64,000 nucleotides of DNA from DHVE2 group archaeon. Its GTDB lineage: Archaea; Thermoplasmatota; Thermoplasmata; Thermoplasmatales; Aciduliprofundaceae. Below the pieces are notes generated by a model. That model worked only from the letters and a program-made list of their open reading frames with translations. It ran no database searches and was not told the origin of the DNA. This document shows positions 53,561 to 63,190 of the stretch, in pieces. The DNA lies in contig JALWRZ010000004.1 in the NCBI GenBank assembly GCA_026993785.1, forward strand, positions 1 to 64,000. Reading direction: 5' to 3'. The position numbers and the translations under genes were made by a program. How positions within the stretch are numbered: position 1 is the stretch's first letter; each line of letters begins with the position of its first letter.

Positions 53561-54739
53561 TTGAAGGTGGTGCTTGCCTATTCAGGAGGTCTTGACACAT
53601 CGGTTATACTGAAGCTCCTGCAAGAGAGATTAAAGGCGGAGGTTATCACGGTAACCGTAGATGTTGGACAGCAGGATGATTTTGCAGAGATAGAAGAAAA
53701 GGCTCTAAAATTTGGGGCTGTAAAGCACTATACCGTGGATGCAAAAAAGGAATTCGTGGAGGAATATGTTTTTCCTGCCATAAAGGCCAATGCTCTGTAC
53801 GGAGGAGAATATCCCCTGGCCACTGCTCTGGCAAGACCTCTTATGGCAAAAAAGCTGGTGGATATTGCAAAGAAAGAGGGTGCAGATACCATTGCCCATG
53901 GCTGCACAGGTAAGGGAAACGACCAAGTAAGGTTCGATATATCCATAAAATCTCTGTATCCTGAAGCTAATGTAGCTGCACCCGTCAGGGAGTGGGGGCT
54001 GGATCGGGCATGGGAGATAGACTATGCCCGCAAGCACGGGATACCTGTGAAGGAGGGGATATACAGTGTGGATGAGAACCTCTGGGGCCGCTCGGTGGAG
54101 GGTGGTATTCTAGAGGACCCATCCACACCCCCTCCCGAGGAGATATACGCCTGGACCGTATCTCCTGAGAAGGTCTCTCAACCGGAGGATATTGTGATAG
54201 ATTTTGTGAAGGGCATTCCCGTGGCTCTTGATGGAGAAAAAGTGGATGCTGTGAAGCTCATAGAAGAACTTAATTTCTTGGCGGGGAGACATGGGGTGGG
54301 CAGAATAGACCATATTGAGGATAGAGCTGTTGGTATTAAGAGCAGGGAGATATACGAAGCTCCTGCAGCCATTACCCTTATTAGAGCTCACAGGGATCTG
54401 GAAAAATTTGTGCTTACGAAATGGGTTCTAGAATTCAAGAGATTGGTAGAAGAAAAATGGGCCTGGTTGATCTACCATGGCCTGTGGTTCGAACCGCTCA
54501 AGGCGGGGCTGGATGCTTTCATAGACCATGTGGAAGCGTCCGTTGATGGAAGCGTGAAGGTTCGCCTCTATAAGGGCCATGCCATGGTGGTCGGAAGGGA
54601 ATCCCCCCATGCCCTCTATGAGCATGAGCTTGCTACCTTCGAGGCCTCAGATTATGATCAGAGCATGGCCGTTGGATACATAAATCTATTTGGCCTGCAG
54701 AGCATTCTTGCAAGTAGGAGAGCCCTGGGTGGGAGGTGA
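53561..54739 (+). CDS. argG: Argininosuccinate synthase
   Basis: 392 residues from a TTG start, six bases after GGTGA (53550-53554). The N-type PP-loop is VLAYSGGLDTSVILKLL, with AHGCTGKGNDQVRFD and SVDENLWGRSVEGGILEDP as family signatures and a final DYDQSMAVGYINLFGL. It joins citrulline and aspartate. It starts the argG-argH-carA-carB operon; ornithine carbamoyltransferase is not in the window. Confidence 0.96.
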   Translation: MKVVLAYSGGLDTSVILKLLQERLKAEVITVTVDVGQQDDFAEIEEKALKFGAVKHYTVDAKKEFVEEYVFPAIKANALYGGEYPLATALARPLMAKKLVDIAKKEGADTIAHGCTGKGNDQVRFDISIKSLYPEANVAAPVREWGLDRAWEIDYARKHGIPVKEGIYSVDENLWGRSVEGGILEDPSTPPPEEIYAWTVSPEKVSQPEDIVIDFVKGIPVALDGEKVDAVKLIEELNFLAGRHGVGRIDHIEDRAVGIKSREIYEAPAAITLIRAHRDLEKFVLTKWVLEFKRLVEEKWAWLIYHGLWFEPLKAGLDAFIDHVEASVDGSVKVRLYKGHAMVVGRESPHALYEHELATFEASDYDQSMAVGYINLFGLQSILASRRALGGR

Positions 54740-54744
54740 GCCCT

Positions 54745-56088
54745 GTGTATCGCAGGGCTCTTCTTGGCTCTTCCTGTAAGGATATTTTGGATTATACATC
54801 CTCGCTTAAGCAGGATAGGGAAATAGCGGGGGAGGTAATAGAGGTTCTAAGGGTGCATGTGGAGAGCCTTATGGAAAATGAGCTCATACCAGGGAAGGCT
54901 GGAGAAAGAATTCTAAAGGAGTTGGAAAAAATAAAAAAGAAGCCAGATCCACTATTTCATCTTGATGCCGAGGATATTCACGAAGCCATAGAAATTTATC
55001 TTCTAAAGAAACTGGGGCGGGATGCAGAGTATCTGCCCCTGGGGAGAAGCAGGAACGACCATGTAGCTGCCGCTCTTAGACTGAAATGCAAGAAATTGCT
55101 CGCTGAGGAGATATCTCTACTTTTCTCCCTCAGAGAAGTGCTTTTAAGCAGGGCGGAAGAATATCTTTATGTTATCATGCCCGCCTTCACCCATCTTCAA
55201 CCGGCACAGCCAATAACCTTTGCCCACTATCTATGCCATCTCGAAGAGATTTTGCAGGAATATACTGAACTTCTATTGCATCTCTTAAGGATTGTGGATA
55301 AATCGCCCTTAGGTGCCGCTGCACTGGGCGGTACAAGAGTGCCTTTGTCCAGGGAAAAAATGGCGGAGAAACTATTTGCCGGGATGCTCAAAAATACTCT
55401 CAGTGCTGTAAGCAGCAGGGATTTCCTTTATCTCTCTGGCTCCATAAACGCCTCTCTTTCTGTGGCATTATCGCGGATTGCCGAGGATATGGTGGTGTTT
55501 GCAACTCCGCAGTTTGATTACATACTCATACCTTCCGAGCATCTTGCCACCAGTAGCATGATGCCCCAGAAAAAGAATCCAGCAACCATGGAAATAGCCC
55601 GTGCCTGGGCAGGGGAGTGTATGGGTCATCTGATATCTCTTTTAGCTATACACAAGGCCTTGTCCACAGGGTACAATCTGGATATGCAACAAGCCAATTC
55701 TCATGCTATCTCCATATTTCAGGGTACCATAGCAACGCTCCGCATCTTTATAGATTTCTTTTCCACTTTGCGGGTAAAAGAAGAGAATCTTCTGAGAGAT
55801 TCGTGCCTATTCCCAATTCTTGTTACGGACCTTGCAGAGCTCATAAGCCTGAAGAAAAATTTACCCTACAGACAGGTTCACAGGAAAGTTGCGGCAATTG
55901 TGAAGGAGAATAATACACCCCAGGAGATTTACAACGCCATAGAAAAGGAATTTGGGGTGAAGATAACCCTCAGGGAAGGAATTGAAAAACCTGTTAAGGG
56001 TTCTCCTTCGCCAAAGGATGTCACACGGTATATAGAGAATGCGAAAAAACTGCTGGAAAAAGAGCGCAGGGAATTGGGAGGTGGGTGA
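54745..56088 (+). CDS. argH: Argininosuccinate lyase
   Basis: 447 residues from GTG 54745, five bases after GGAGGTGA; GTG 54736 overlaps argG but sits inside that site. Seen are DAEDIHEAIEIYLLKKLG, LPLGRSRNDHVAAALRL, MPAFTHLQPAQPITFAHYL, and the fumarase/aspartase signature SSMMPQKKNPATME with the catalytic Ser loop. It splits argininosuccinate to arginine and fumarate. Confidence 0.94.
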   Translation: MYRRALLGSSCKDILDYTSSLKQDREIAGEVIEVLRVHVESLMENELIPGKAGERILKELEKIKKKPDPLFHLDAEDIHEAIEIYLLKKLGRDAEYLPLGRSRNDHVAAALRLKCKKLLAEEISLLFSLREVLLSRAEEYLYVIMPAFTHLQPAQPITFAHYLCHLEEILQEYTELLLHLLRIVDKSPLGAAALGGTRVPLSREKMAEKLFAGMLKNTLSAVSSRDFLYLSGSINASLSVALSRIAEDMVVFATPQFDYILIPSEHLATSSMMPQKKNPATMEIARAWAGECMGHLISLLAIHKALSTGYNLDMQQANSHAISIFQGTIATLRIFIDFFSTLRVKEENLLRDSCLFPILVTDLAELISLKKNLPYRQVHRKVAAIVKENNTPQEIYNAIEKEFGVKITLREGIEKPVKGSPSPKDVTRYIENAKKLLEKERRELGGG

Positions 56089-57200
56089 TGGCCTTGACAT
56101 CTTATCTCGTGCTTGAAGATGGCACAGTGCTTCCGGGCCGCGGGTTCGGTGCTGAGAAGAATGTCTATGGGGAAGTTGTGTTCACCACAGCCATGGTGGG
56201 CTATCCAGAATCTATGACAGATCCGTCTTACAGGGGCCAGATCCTCGTGCTTACCTACCCTTTAATTGGCAATTATGGAGTGCCAGATGGTGAGCTGGGT
56301 GAATATGGCCTCCCCTTGCACTTCGAGTCTCACAGGATACAGATTCGCGCACTGGTAATATCCAAGCTCATGGGGCCCAGTCACTGGAGCAGTAAGATGA
56401 GTTTGGATGAGTGGATGAAGATGGAGGGCGTTCCAGGCATAGAGGGCATAGATACCAGAGCGCTTGTAAAGAAAATCCGGGAGCGGGGGGTAATGATGGG
56501 TGCCTTGATTCAAGAGGAGGAAGAGATAGAGATAGCTATAGAGAAGCTTAAAAAAATCAGGTACGATGATATGAGTTTCCTGGATGAGGTCTCTCCCAGA
56601 TTCATGTGGATTCATCCTGCCAGGAAAAAAGAGAGAAGAATAGTGGTGCTCGACTGCGGTATAAAGTACGGAATATTGAGGGAACTGCTCAAACGCAACT
56701 TCGAAGTTCTTAGGATTCCCTGCCGGGAGGATCCTGTTAGAGCAGTGGAAGAGTTTCGCGCCCATGGGGTGCTGTTAAGCAACGGACCCGGAAATCCGGC
56801 GATCCTTCGCGACCTCATCGAGAAGGCGGTGCAGCTCATAGAGTACGGGATACCAACCATGGGCATATGCCTCGGTGAGCAGCTCCTGGCCCTTGCCGAC
56901 GGTGCCGAGATATACAAGCTGAAATACGGACACCGGGGAATAAACAAACCGGTTAAGGATGTGCTTAGCGGTCGCGTTTTTGTTACCACCCAGAATCATG
57001 GTTATGCCATAAAGAAGGATAGCCTCAATGAATTTCGGGTATGGATGGTGAACATGGACGATGGAACTGTAGAAGGGATATATCATCCCAGAAAACCCAT
57101 AATTGCCACACAGTTTCATCCTGAAGGTTCTCCGGGACCCTGGGATTCGCTCTGGGTGTTTGATAAATTCAAGAAGCTTACAGGGGGCGGTGCCCTTTGA
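56088..57200 (+). CDS. carA: Carbamoyl-phosphate synthase, small subunit
   Basis: 370 residues from ATG 56088 after GGGAGGTGG. It has the N-terminal CarA domain (FTTAMVGYPESMTDPSYRGQILVLTYPLIGNYG) and a class I glutaminase with nucleophile Cys in MGICLGEQLLALA and the His-Glu in TQFHPEGSPGP. The residue after GICLG is Glu instead of the common His, which is not catalytic. It feeds ammonia to CarB. It overlaps carB by four bases. Confidence 0.95.
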   Translation: MALTSYLVLEDGTVLPGRGFGAEKNVYGEVVFTTAMVGYPESMTDPSYRGQILVLTYPLIGNYGVPDGELGEYGLPLHFESHRIQIRALVISKLMGPSHWSSKMSLDEWMKMEGVPGIEGIDTRALVKKIRERGVMMGALIQEEEEIEIAIEKLKKIRYDDMSFLDEVSPRFMWIHPARKKERRIVVLDCGIKYGILRELLKRNFEVLRIPCREDPVRAVEEFRAHGVLLSNGPGNPAILRDLIEKAVQLIEYGIPTMGICLGEQLLALADGAEIYKLKYGHRGINKPVKDVLSGRVFVTTQNHGYAIKKDSLNEFRVWMVNMDDGTVEGIYHPRKPIIATQFHPEGSPGPWDSLWVFDKFKKLTGGGAL

Positions 57201-60200
57201 GGAAAGCCCTCGTTCTCGGTTCTGGGGCGATTAAGATAGGCGAGGCTGCCGAATTCGATTACAGTGGTAGCCAAGCGTTGAAAGCCCTGAAAGAAGAAGG
57301 CATAGAAACGGTTCTTGTGAATCCCAACGTTGCAACCATACAGACGAGCTATGAAATCGCAGACCATGTGTATCTCCTCCCCTTAACTCCAGAGTTCGTG
57401 GAGGGAGTGATAAAAAAAGAAAGGCCTGATAGCATACTTCTCGGATTCGGTGGGCAAACCGCTCTATCCCTTGGAGTGGCTCTGCATGAGAAGGGTATCC
57501 TGAAAAAGTATGGGGTAAAGGTTCTGGGCACACCTGTGGAAGGGATAAAAAAAGCTCTGGATCGGGGTGCATTTCGCCAAACTATGAAATCTGCCGGGCT
57601 TCCTGTGCCGCCCAGTCGAGAAGCAAAGAGTATGGATGAAGCTTTGAAAATAGCGGATGAAATAGGCTATCCCGTCATGGTTCGTGTCAGTTTCAATCTT
57701 GGTGGTCGCGGCTCCTTCATCGCTCACACCCGCGAGGAGATGGAAAGAAACATAGTTAGGGCCTTTGCCCACACAGAGATAGGTGAGGTTTTAGTTGAGA
57801 AATACTTGCATCACTGGAAAGAGGTGGAATTCGAGGTAGTCAGGGATCGTCGTGGCAATTCCGTCGCAGTAGCGTGCCTGGAGAATGTGGACCCCATGGG
57901 AGTTCATACAGGGGAATCCATAGTGGTTGCGCCCTCACAGACGCTCACCAATAGAGAATATCAGATGCTGAGAGACATATCTCTAAAAGTAGCTGAGGCC
58001 ATCGGGCTCGTTGGAGAGTGTAATGTGCAGCTAGCTTTAAATCCTCGCTCCGAGGAGTTCTATGTCATAGAAACCAACCCCAGAATGAGCAGAAGCAGTG
58101 CGCTGGCAAGCAAGGCCACGGGATATCCCCTCGCCTATATTGCCACCAAGCTTGCTCTTGGATATACCCTTGATGAGCTTAAAAACGGTGTGACGGGGGC
58201 GACCACAGCAGCCTTTGAACCCTCGCTGGATTATGTGGTGGTAAAAATTCCCCGCTGGGATCTCGAAAAATTTGAAGAAGCATCGCCGCGGATAAATTCT
58301 GAGATGAAGAGCATTGGCGAGGTCATGGCCATCGGAAGAAATCTCCACGAAGCATTTCAGAAGGCTATAAGAATGGTGGATATGGGTGATGAACTTATAG
58401 GCCGCTACTATCTTGAAGATGAGCCCCTGGAGAGGGTCATGGCTCGTATAAAGAATTACGGGCCCTACATACTTATGCACATTACCAAAGCACTGAGACT
58501 TGGTGCATCCGTTTCGGAGCTCAGTAAAATCACGGGAATAGACCCATTTTATATACGCATTCTTGCAGATCTTATGGAACTGGCCGAGAAGCTAAGAGAA
58601 AATCCAACCGATGAGCTTGTGCAGGAGGCTAAAAAATATGGGTTTAGCGATGCAACCATATCTCTTCTTACCGGTAAAAAATGGAATCTCCGTAGGAATT
58701 CCAGGGCGAAGGTAAAACAGATAGATACCCTGGCGGGCGAGTTCCCCGCAAAAACTAATTATCTATACATGAGCCACGATGCTCTTGAGGATGATATTGA
58801 AAGAAGTGAAAAACAAAGCCTCATGGTGTTAGGGGCGGGTGTATTCAGGATAGGTGTGAGTGTAGAGTTTGACTGGGCAGTTGTCAATTTCGCCAATGCT
58901 GCCAGAAAACGAGGTTACGAGGTCATAGTGGTTAATTACAATCCTGAGACGGTATCCACGGACTGGGATATTAACGACAGACTATACTTTGAGGAGATAA
59001 CCCTGGAGAGAGTCCTGGAAATATACAGTGCGGAAAAGCCCCTGGGCATTGCGGCATTTGCCGGCGGGCAGCTTGCCAATTCTCTGGCAAAAAAGCTAGA
59101 AAGCGCAGGCATTAATCTTCTCGGTACCCCGGGACATAGGGTGGATATTGCAGAGAATCGTGCCAAGTTTTCACAGCTCCTGGAAGACCTGGGCATAAAA
59201 CAGCCTCCATGGATAAGCGCATCTTCCCTCTCCGATATTCTCAAGTTTGCGGAGGAGGTTGGATATCCTCTTATGATAAGGCCCAGCTATGTTCTGAGCG
59301 GCACAGCCATGAAGATTGCCCGCAGTGAGGAGGATGTGAAAAGGTATCTCAACCTCGCGGCAAAGGTTTCGCCGAAGCATCCTGTAGTGGTCTCTAAGTT
59401 CTTGGACGCACGGGAAGCTGAGATTGATGCCGTATCCGACGGTAAAAGGGTTGTGGGTGTGACCTTGGAGCATGTGGAGAAGGCCGGGGTTCACAGCGGC
59501 GATGCAACCATGCTTACCCCTTTCGTATATCTTAAGGAGGGGGAAGTCAAGAAGATGCAGGAGATAGCGTTAGAAATATCACATGCTCTTGAAATAAAGG
59601 GACCCTTTAATCTTCAATTCCTCCTTAACAGGGAAATACATGTGCTGGAGCTAAATTTGAGAACAAGTCGCTCCATGCCCTTTTCCAGCAAATCTAGAGG
59701 CATGAATTTGATGGAGCTTTCTGCCCAGGCGATTCTTGATGGAAAACTCAAGATAGGCAACCCCGAAGAGTATTTGGAGCTTCCATCCAACAGCTTTGCG
59801 GTAAAGAGCCCGCAGTTCTCGTGGTCACAGATGCAGAGGGCATACCCCTATCTCGGCCCAGAAATGCGCTCCACAGGTGAGGTTGCATCCTTTGGTAGAG
59901 AGTATCCCGAGGCACTCTTAAAAAGTTGGTTGGCTGCTAAACCCAATCGTTTGCCGAAGCATAGGATTCTCCTATATGCCTGGGAAGGAAACAGCGCCAT
60001 GGAAAAGGCGGCAGAGCTTCTAGAGCAGGCAGGTTATGAAATCCTTACGCTTCCCTGCTCCACGATTTCCAGAGGTGTGGAGTACCCTGAGGATAGGCTC
60101 CTCGAGATGATGAAGAGCGGCAAAATTGATGCGTTGATAACCACAGGTTACGCCAAGGATAAGGATTATCGCATCAGAAGATGGGCTGCAGATCTAAATA

Positions 60201-60325
60201 TACCCCTCATACTTGAGGAAAATCTTGCCCGCGAACTTGCTTCTGCATTTTTATGGGCAAAAAATAGGGAATGGGAAATAATGGAGATGAGGGAGTATTA
60301 CTCAAAAAGGAAGGGCGAGATATAA
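57197..60325 (+). CDS. carB: Carbamoyl-phosphate synthase, large subunit
   Basis: 1042 residues from TTG 57197, overlapping the carA stop, with GGTG four bases before. It has the tandem ATP-grasp halves: AAEFDYSGSQALKAL, LNLGGRGSF and ETNPRMSRSSALASKATGYPLA in the first, then FAGGQLANSLAKKL, PSYVLSGTAMKIA and the C-terminal allosteric domain with ILLYAWEGNSAMEKA. It makes carbamoyl phosphate for arginine and pyrimidines. The end overlaps the convergent PEP carboxykinase by 28 bases. Confidence 0.96.
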   Translation: MRKALVLGSGAIKIGEAAEFDYSGSQALKALKEEGIETVLVNPNVATIQTSYEIADHVYLLPLTPEFVEGVIKKERPDSILLGFGGQTALSLGVALHEKGILKKYGVKVLGTPVEGIKKALDRGAFRQTMKSAGLPVPPSREAKSMDEALKIADEIGYPVMVRVSFNLGGRGSFIAHTREEMERNIVRAFAHTEIGEVLVEKYLHHWKEVEFEVVRDRRGNSVAVACLENVDPMGVHTGESIVVAPSQTLTNREYQMLRDISLKVAEAIGLVGECNVQLALNPRSEEFYVIETNPRMSRSSALASKATGYPLAYIATKLALGYTLDELKNGVTGATTAAFEPSLDYVVVKIPRWDLEKFEEASPRINSEMKSIGEVMAIGRNLHEAFQKAIRMVDMGDELIGRYYLEDEPLERVMARIKNYGPYILMHITKALRLGASVSELSKITGIDPFYIRILADLMELAEKLRENPTDELVQEAKKYGFSDATISLLTGKKWNLRRNSRAKVKQIDTLAGEFPAKTNYLYMSHDALEDDIERSEKQSLMVLGAGVFRIGVSVEFDWAVVNFANAARKRGYEVIVVNYNPETVSTDWDINDRLYFEEITLERVLEIYSAEKPLGIAAFAGGQLANSLAKKLESAGINLLGTPGHRVDIAENRAKFSQLLEDLGIKQPPWISASSLSDILKFAEEVGYPLMIRPSYVLSGTAMKIARSEEDVKRYLNLAAKVSPKHPVVVSKFLDAREAEIDAVSDGKRVVGVTLEHVEKAGVHSGDATMLTPFVYLKEGEVKKMQEIALEISHALEIKGPFNLQFLLNREIHVLELNLRTSRSMPFSSKSRGMNLMELSAQAILDGKLKIGNPEEYLELPSNSFAVKSPQFSWSQMQRAYPYLGPEMRSTGEVASFGREYPEALLKSWLAAKPNRLPKHRILLYAWEGNSAMEKAAELLEQAGYEILTLPCSTISRGVEYPEDRLLEMMKSGKIDALITTGYAKDKDYRIRRWAADLNIPLILEENLARELASAFLWAKNREWEIMEMREYYSKRKGEI

Positions 60326-62163
60326 TCCCCATATTTCTCTCTTGCCTCCTGGAGCCTTTTTTCCTCCGCATCCAGCTCCTGGAATAGTTCATCGGGTATG
60401 TTGTCCATAGCGCTATAGATTTTCCTTATTCTCTCAATTTTAGCCAGGAGCTCGGGCACTCTAATCATAAACTGCTTCTCATAGTCTTCCTTGGTGTAAT
60501 CCTTATTAAGGACTTCCTTGAATAATCTTTTGAGGTCCGGGTATTTTGGAAGATAGCCTATGGGCGTCTCTATTGCCTCCACATCTCCGTGAACACGCAG
60601 CTCCATCCATTTGAGCCACACCTTTTTATCCAGCTTGGAGTTAAGATACTCACCCTTCTCGTCCTTGAGGAAATAATTCACGGCGAAAATTTTGGGTGGA
60701 TTGCGCAGCTTCTTTCCGAATTCAAGATAGTTCTTTATATAGACCGCTAGATGCACCGACATAAAATCAAGGATGGACATTATATTGAACTTTCTTATGC
60801 CTTCCTTGCCCAGAGTAGCTGCGGTGGTCTCCGACTCTATGGATGCACCCTTCATTATCACCCCATGCTGCCAGTTGAAAGACTCGCATACCGGAGGCCA
60901 GGTATCGGAGTCACGGCCCCCGAATATCATGCCGCTCAGCTTAACACCCTTCGGAGCGTCTAAGGCATCTCTGTCAAGGTTGGAGAAGTATGAGAGCCGC
61001 ACGGTAAATCTTGCATTTTTATGACTAGGCGGAATTTCATTGCCTTCAGCATCCTTCTTTCCACGCCACCATTTTCCGCTGTGGTTCTCTCCACTGTCCG
61101 GTATCTCCTCGCCCATTCCGTTCCAGTAGGGCTTACCTTCGTGGATGAGCACATTGGAGAAGATTATCTCATAGGGCTTATGCAAAACTTCCCATATATA
61201 GGGATCATCTTCTTTGTTCACTCCCTGAATTATTCCGAATACACCGTATTCTACATTGACCGCGCGGGCCTCGCCATCGATAATCTTGATGAAGGATAGG
61301 TCATCCCCCACCAAACGCTCGCCTACAAGCATGCAGGTGGATGTCTTCCCGCACATGCTTGGAAATGCACCCGTAAAGTAGGATACGCGTCCATTGGGCC
61401 CGTTGACTCCCATCAGGAACATATGCTCCGAGAGCCATCCCTCTTTTGTTGCCCTGTTTATGGTCAATCGAAACGCGGGTTTCTTAAGGCCTATGGTGTT
61501 ACCAGCATACTGGGTATTTACCGCGTAGGTTATTTCGTCTTCCAGATCTATCATCACCCTCCTCTTATCTATATTCTTGCTTGTTTTCCTCTCATCAAGC
61601 TCTCCAGCAGAATGCACGAATTTCAGGAAATCGATATTTGGAGTATTCGCAAAGACATCGTAGGCCTTGCGATAGAGCAGAAACTCGCTGTGGGCCACAT
61701 ATGCGGAATCTGTAAGCTGAACTGCTGGAATCATAAAGGGCGAGTTTTTAGGACCAAGGGAGAAGAAGAGAACAAAGAGCTCTTTTCCTTTCATTATGCC
61801 TTTCAGCAGCTCATGAATTTCCTTCAGACCTTCATCCCTCTTTTTGGTGTTGAGATAGGGTAGCTTCTCACCATGGGGCGTTAGGATATATGTATGCTCC
61901 TTATCTCTTGCTTGATCATAATAGTTGTCGAAATGCACGGTATGCCCGGGCATCTTGAGCAATCTTTCCTCTCCATAAACTACGGCTCGATTTCTTATAT
62001 AGAGCTCATCATCCTCGCTATTCGTGGCAACAAAAACCTTAATGGGCTCGCACAGCTCTATGTATTTTGCGAGGAATTCGTGTAGTTTGGTATTTTTTAT
62101 CCTTTCAATCTTCTCATACTGCTCTTCATCAAGCACGCTTTTTAAATATTTTAAAGGCTCCAT
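60298..62163 (-). CDS. pckG: Phosphoenolpyruvate carboxykinase (GTP)
   Basis: 621 residues, usual for the GTP form. It converts oxaloacetate and GTP to PEP, CO2 and GDP in gluconeogenesis. The GTP-type P-loop is FPSMCGKTSTCM with the reactive Cys (about residue 272), and KKPAFRLTINRATKEGWLSEHMFLMGV and IFGGRDSDTWPPVCESFNWQHGV are conserved blocks. AGGTGATTTAA precedes the ATG. Confidence 0.96.
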   Translation of the reverse strand: MEPLKYLKSVLDEEQYEKIERIKNTKLHEFLAKYIELCEPIKVFVATNSEDDELYIRNRAVVYGEERLLKMPGHTVHFDNYYDQARDKEHTYILTPHGEKLPYLNTKKRDEGLKEIHELLKGIMKGKELFVLFFSLGPKNSPFMIPAVQLTDSAYVAHSEFLLYRKAYDVFANTPNIDFLKFVHSAGELDERKTSKNIDKRRVMIDLEDEITYAVNTQYAGNTIGLKKPAFRLTINRATKEGWLSEHMFLMGVNGPNGRVSYFTGAFPSMCGKTSTCMLVGERLVGDDLSFIKIIDGEARAVNVEYGVFGIIQGVNKEDDPYIWEVLHKPYEIIFSNVLIHEGKPYWNGMGEEIPDSGENHSGKWWRGKKDAEGNEIPPSHKNARFTVRLSYFSNLDRDALDAPKGVKLSGMIFGGRDSDTWPPVCESFNWQHGVIMKGASIESETTAATLGKEGIRKFNIMSILDFMSVHLAVYIKNYLEFGKKLRNPPKIFAVNYFLKDEKGEYLNSKLDKKVWLKWMELRVHGDVEAIETPIGYLPKYPDLKRLFKEVLNKDYTKEDYEKQFMIRVPELLAKIERIRKIYSAMDNIPDELFQELDAEEKRLQEAREKYGDYISPFLFE

Positions 62164-62217
62164 TTAAATCACCTGTGGGTAGGGGAATTGAGGCACACCT
62201 TAAAAATATTTCGTAAA

Positions 62218-62718
62218 TTATATGCGATCCTTATGCAACTCGTACCACATGTGATTTATTTCCTCAAATATGATTTCGCATCCCGTTTTTGCGGCGTTGG
62301 GTGAGCCGGGTATCGCGAAGATGAGCTTATCACAGCACACTCCTGCCAGGGCACGGGTCATTAAGGCTGCGGTTCCTATCTCCTGATAGCTCTTCATGCG
62401 GAATATCTCTCCAAACCCCAAAAGCTCCTTATCTAGGATAGGTGCCACCGAATCTACGGTCACATCTCTTTTACTTATACCCGTTCCCCCATTTAGAATC
62501 ACTGCGTCGCAATCCTGCAGCAGGAAGAAGAGAGCAGCCAGAATATCAAGCTTGGAGTCCTTTACCACCTTATAGCCGCAAACCTCATGCCCGTGCTTTT
62601 TTATCTCCTCCGCTATTATTTTCCCCGATTCATCACTCCTCTCATCTCTTGTGGAGCTTACGGTAATCACGCCTATTCTCAGATGGTAACTATGCTTTTT
62701 ATGCTCCTGGTGTCCCAT
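62218..62718 (-). CDS. moaB: Molybdopterin adenylyltransferase-type MoaB
   Basis: 166 residues. It has the MoaB/Mog fold: LRIGVITVSSTRDERSDESG, DAVILNGGTGISKRDVTVDSV, and FAIPGSPNAAKTGCEII. It adenylates molybdopterin for molybdenum or tungsten cofactor synthesis. It follows moaC on the same strand two bases after its stop. Confidence 0.94.
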   Translation of the reverse strand: MGHQEHKKHSYHLRIGVITVSSTRDERSDESGKIIAEEIKKHGHEVCGYKVVKDSKLDILAALFFLLQDCDAVILNGGTGISKRDVTVDSVAPILDKELLGFGEIFRMKSYQEIGTAALMTRALAGVCCDKLIFAIPGSPNAAKTGCEIIFEEINHMWYELHKDRI

Positions 62719-62720
62719 TT

Positions 62721-63155
62721 TTACTCCTCCTTTTTCTTCTCTAAAACTTCTATATCTTTAATCTGCGTCATGGGATACTGTCCCTGCTCATCCTTTTCCA
62801 GGTATTTCACCATATCCCAGATGGTGAGGAGAGCTACACTCACCCCTGTGAGAGCTTCCATCTCAACCCCTGTCTTGTAATGCGCCTTTACTTCACATTC
62901 CACATCTATGCGATTACCATGCATATGAAACTCAAAATTCACAGCTTCTATAGGTATTGGATGGCAATGGGGAATTATATGAGGAGTTTTCTTGACCGCA
63001 AGCATTCCGGCAATTTTTGCTGTCTCGAAAACATCTCCTTTTTTTATCTCCCCTTTTTTTATGGCATCCACTGTTGTGCTTCTTAGAACTATGGTACCTC
63101 GGGCCCTGGCAGTGCGAAGCACATCACTCTTCGCGCTTATATCCACCATTCCCAT
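62721..63155 (-). CDS. moaC: Cyclic pyranopterin monophosphate synthase
   Basis: 144 residues from ATG 63155 (MGMVDISAKSDVLRTARARG). Earlier ATG 63170 and later 63149 are possible; 63155 fits a leaderless message from the TATA-like GATAAAAATT just before it. Catalytic blocks are KKTPHIIPHCHPIPIEAVNFEF and KAHYKTGVEMEALTGVSVALLTIWDMVKYLEKD. With MoaA, encoded elsewhere, it forms the pterin precursor. It is co-transcribed with moaB. Confidence 0.93.
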   Translation of the reverse strand: MGMVDISAKSDVLRTARARGTIVLRSTTVDAIKKGEIKKGDVFETAKIAGMLAVKKTPHIIPHCHPIPIEAVNFEFHMHGNRIDVECEVKAHYKTGVEMEALTGVSVALLTIWDMVKYLEKDEQGQYPMTQIKDIEVLEKKKEE

Positions 63156-63190
63156 GGGTGAGCATCGCATTATCCGTATTAATTTTTATC

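Noticed and set aside
56860-56885. Possible inactive glutaminase in CarA because GICLGEQ replaces GICLGHQ
   Set aside because: The replaced residue is not catalytic; the Cys nucleophile and the C-terminal His-Glu pair are intact.
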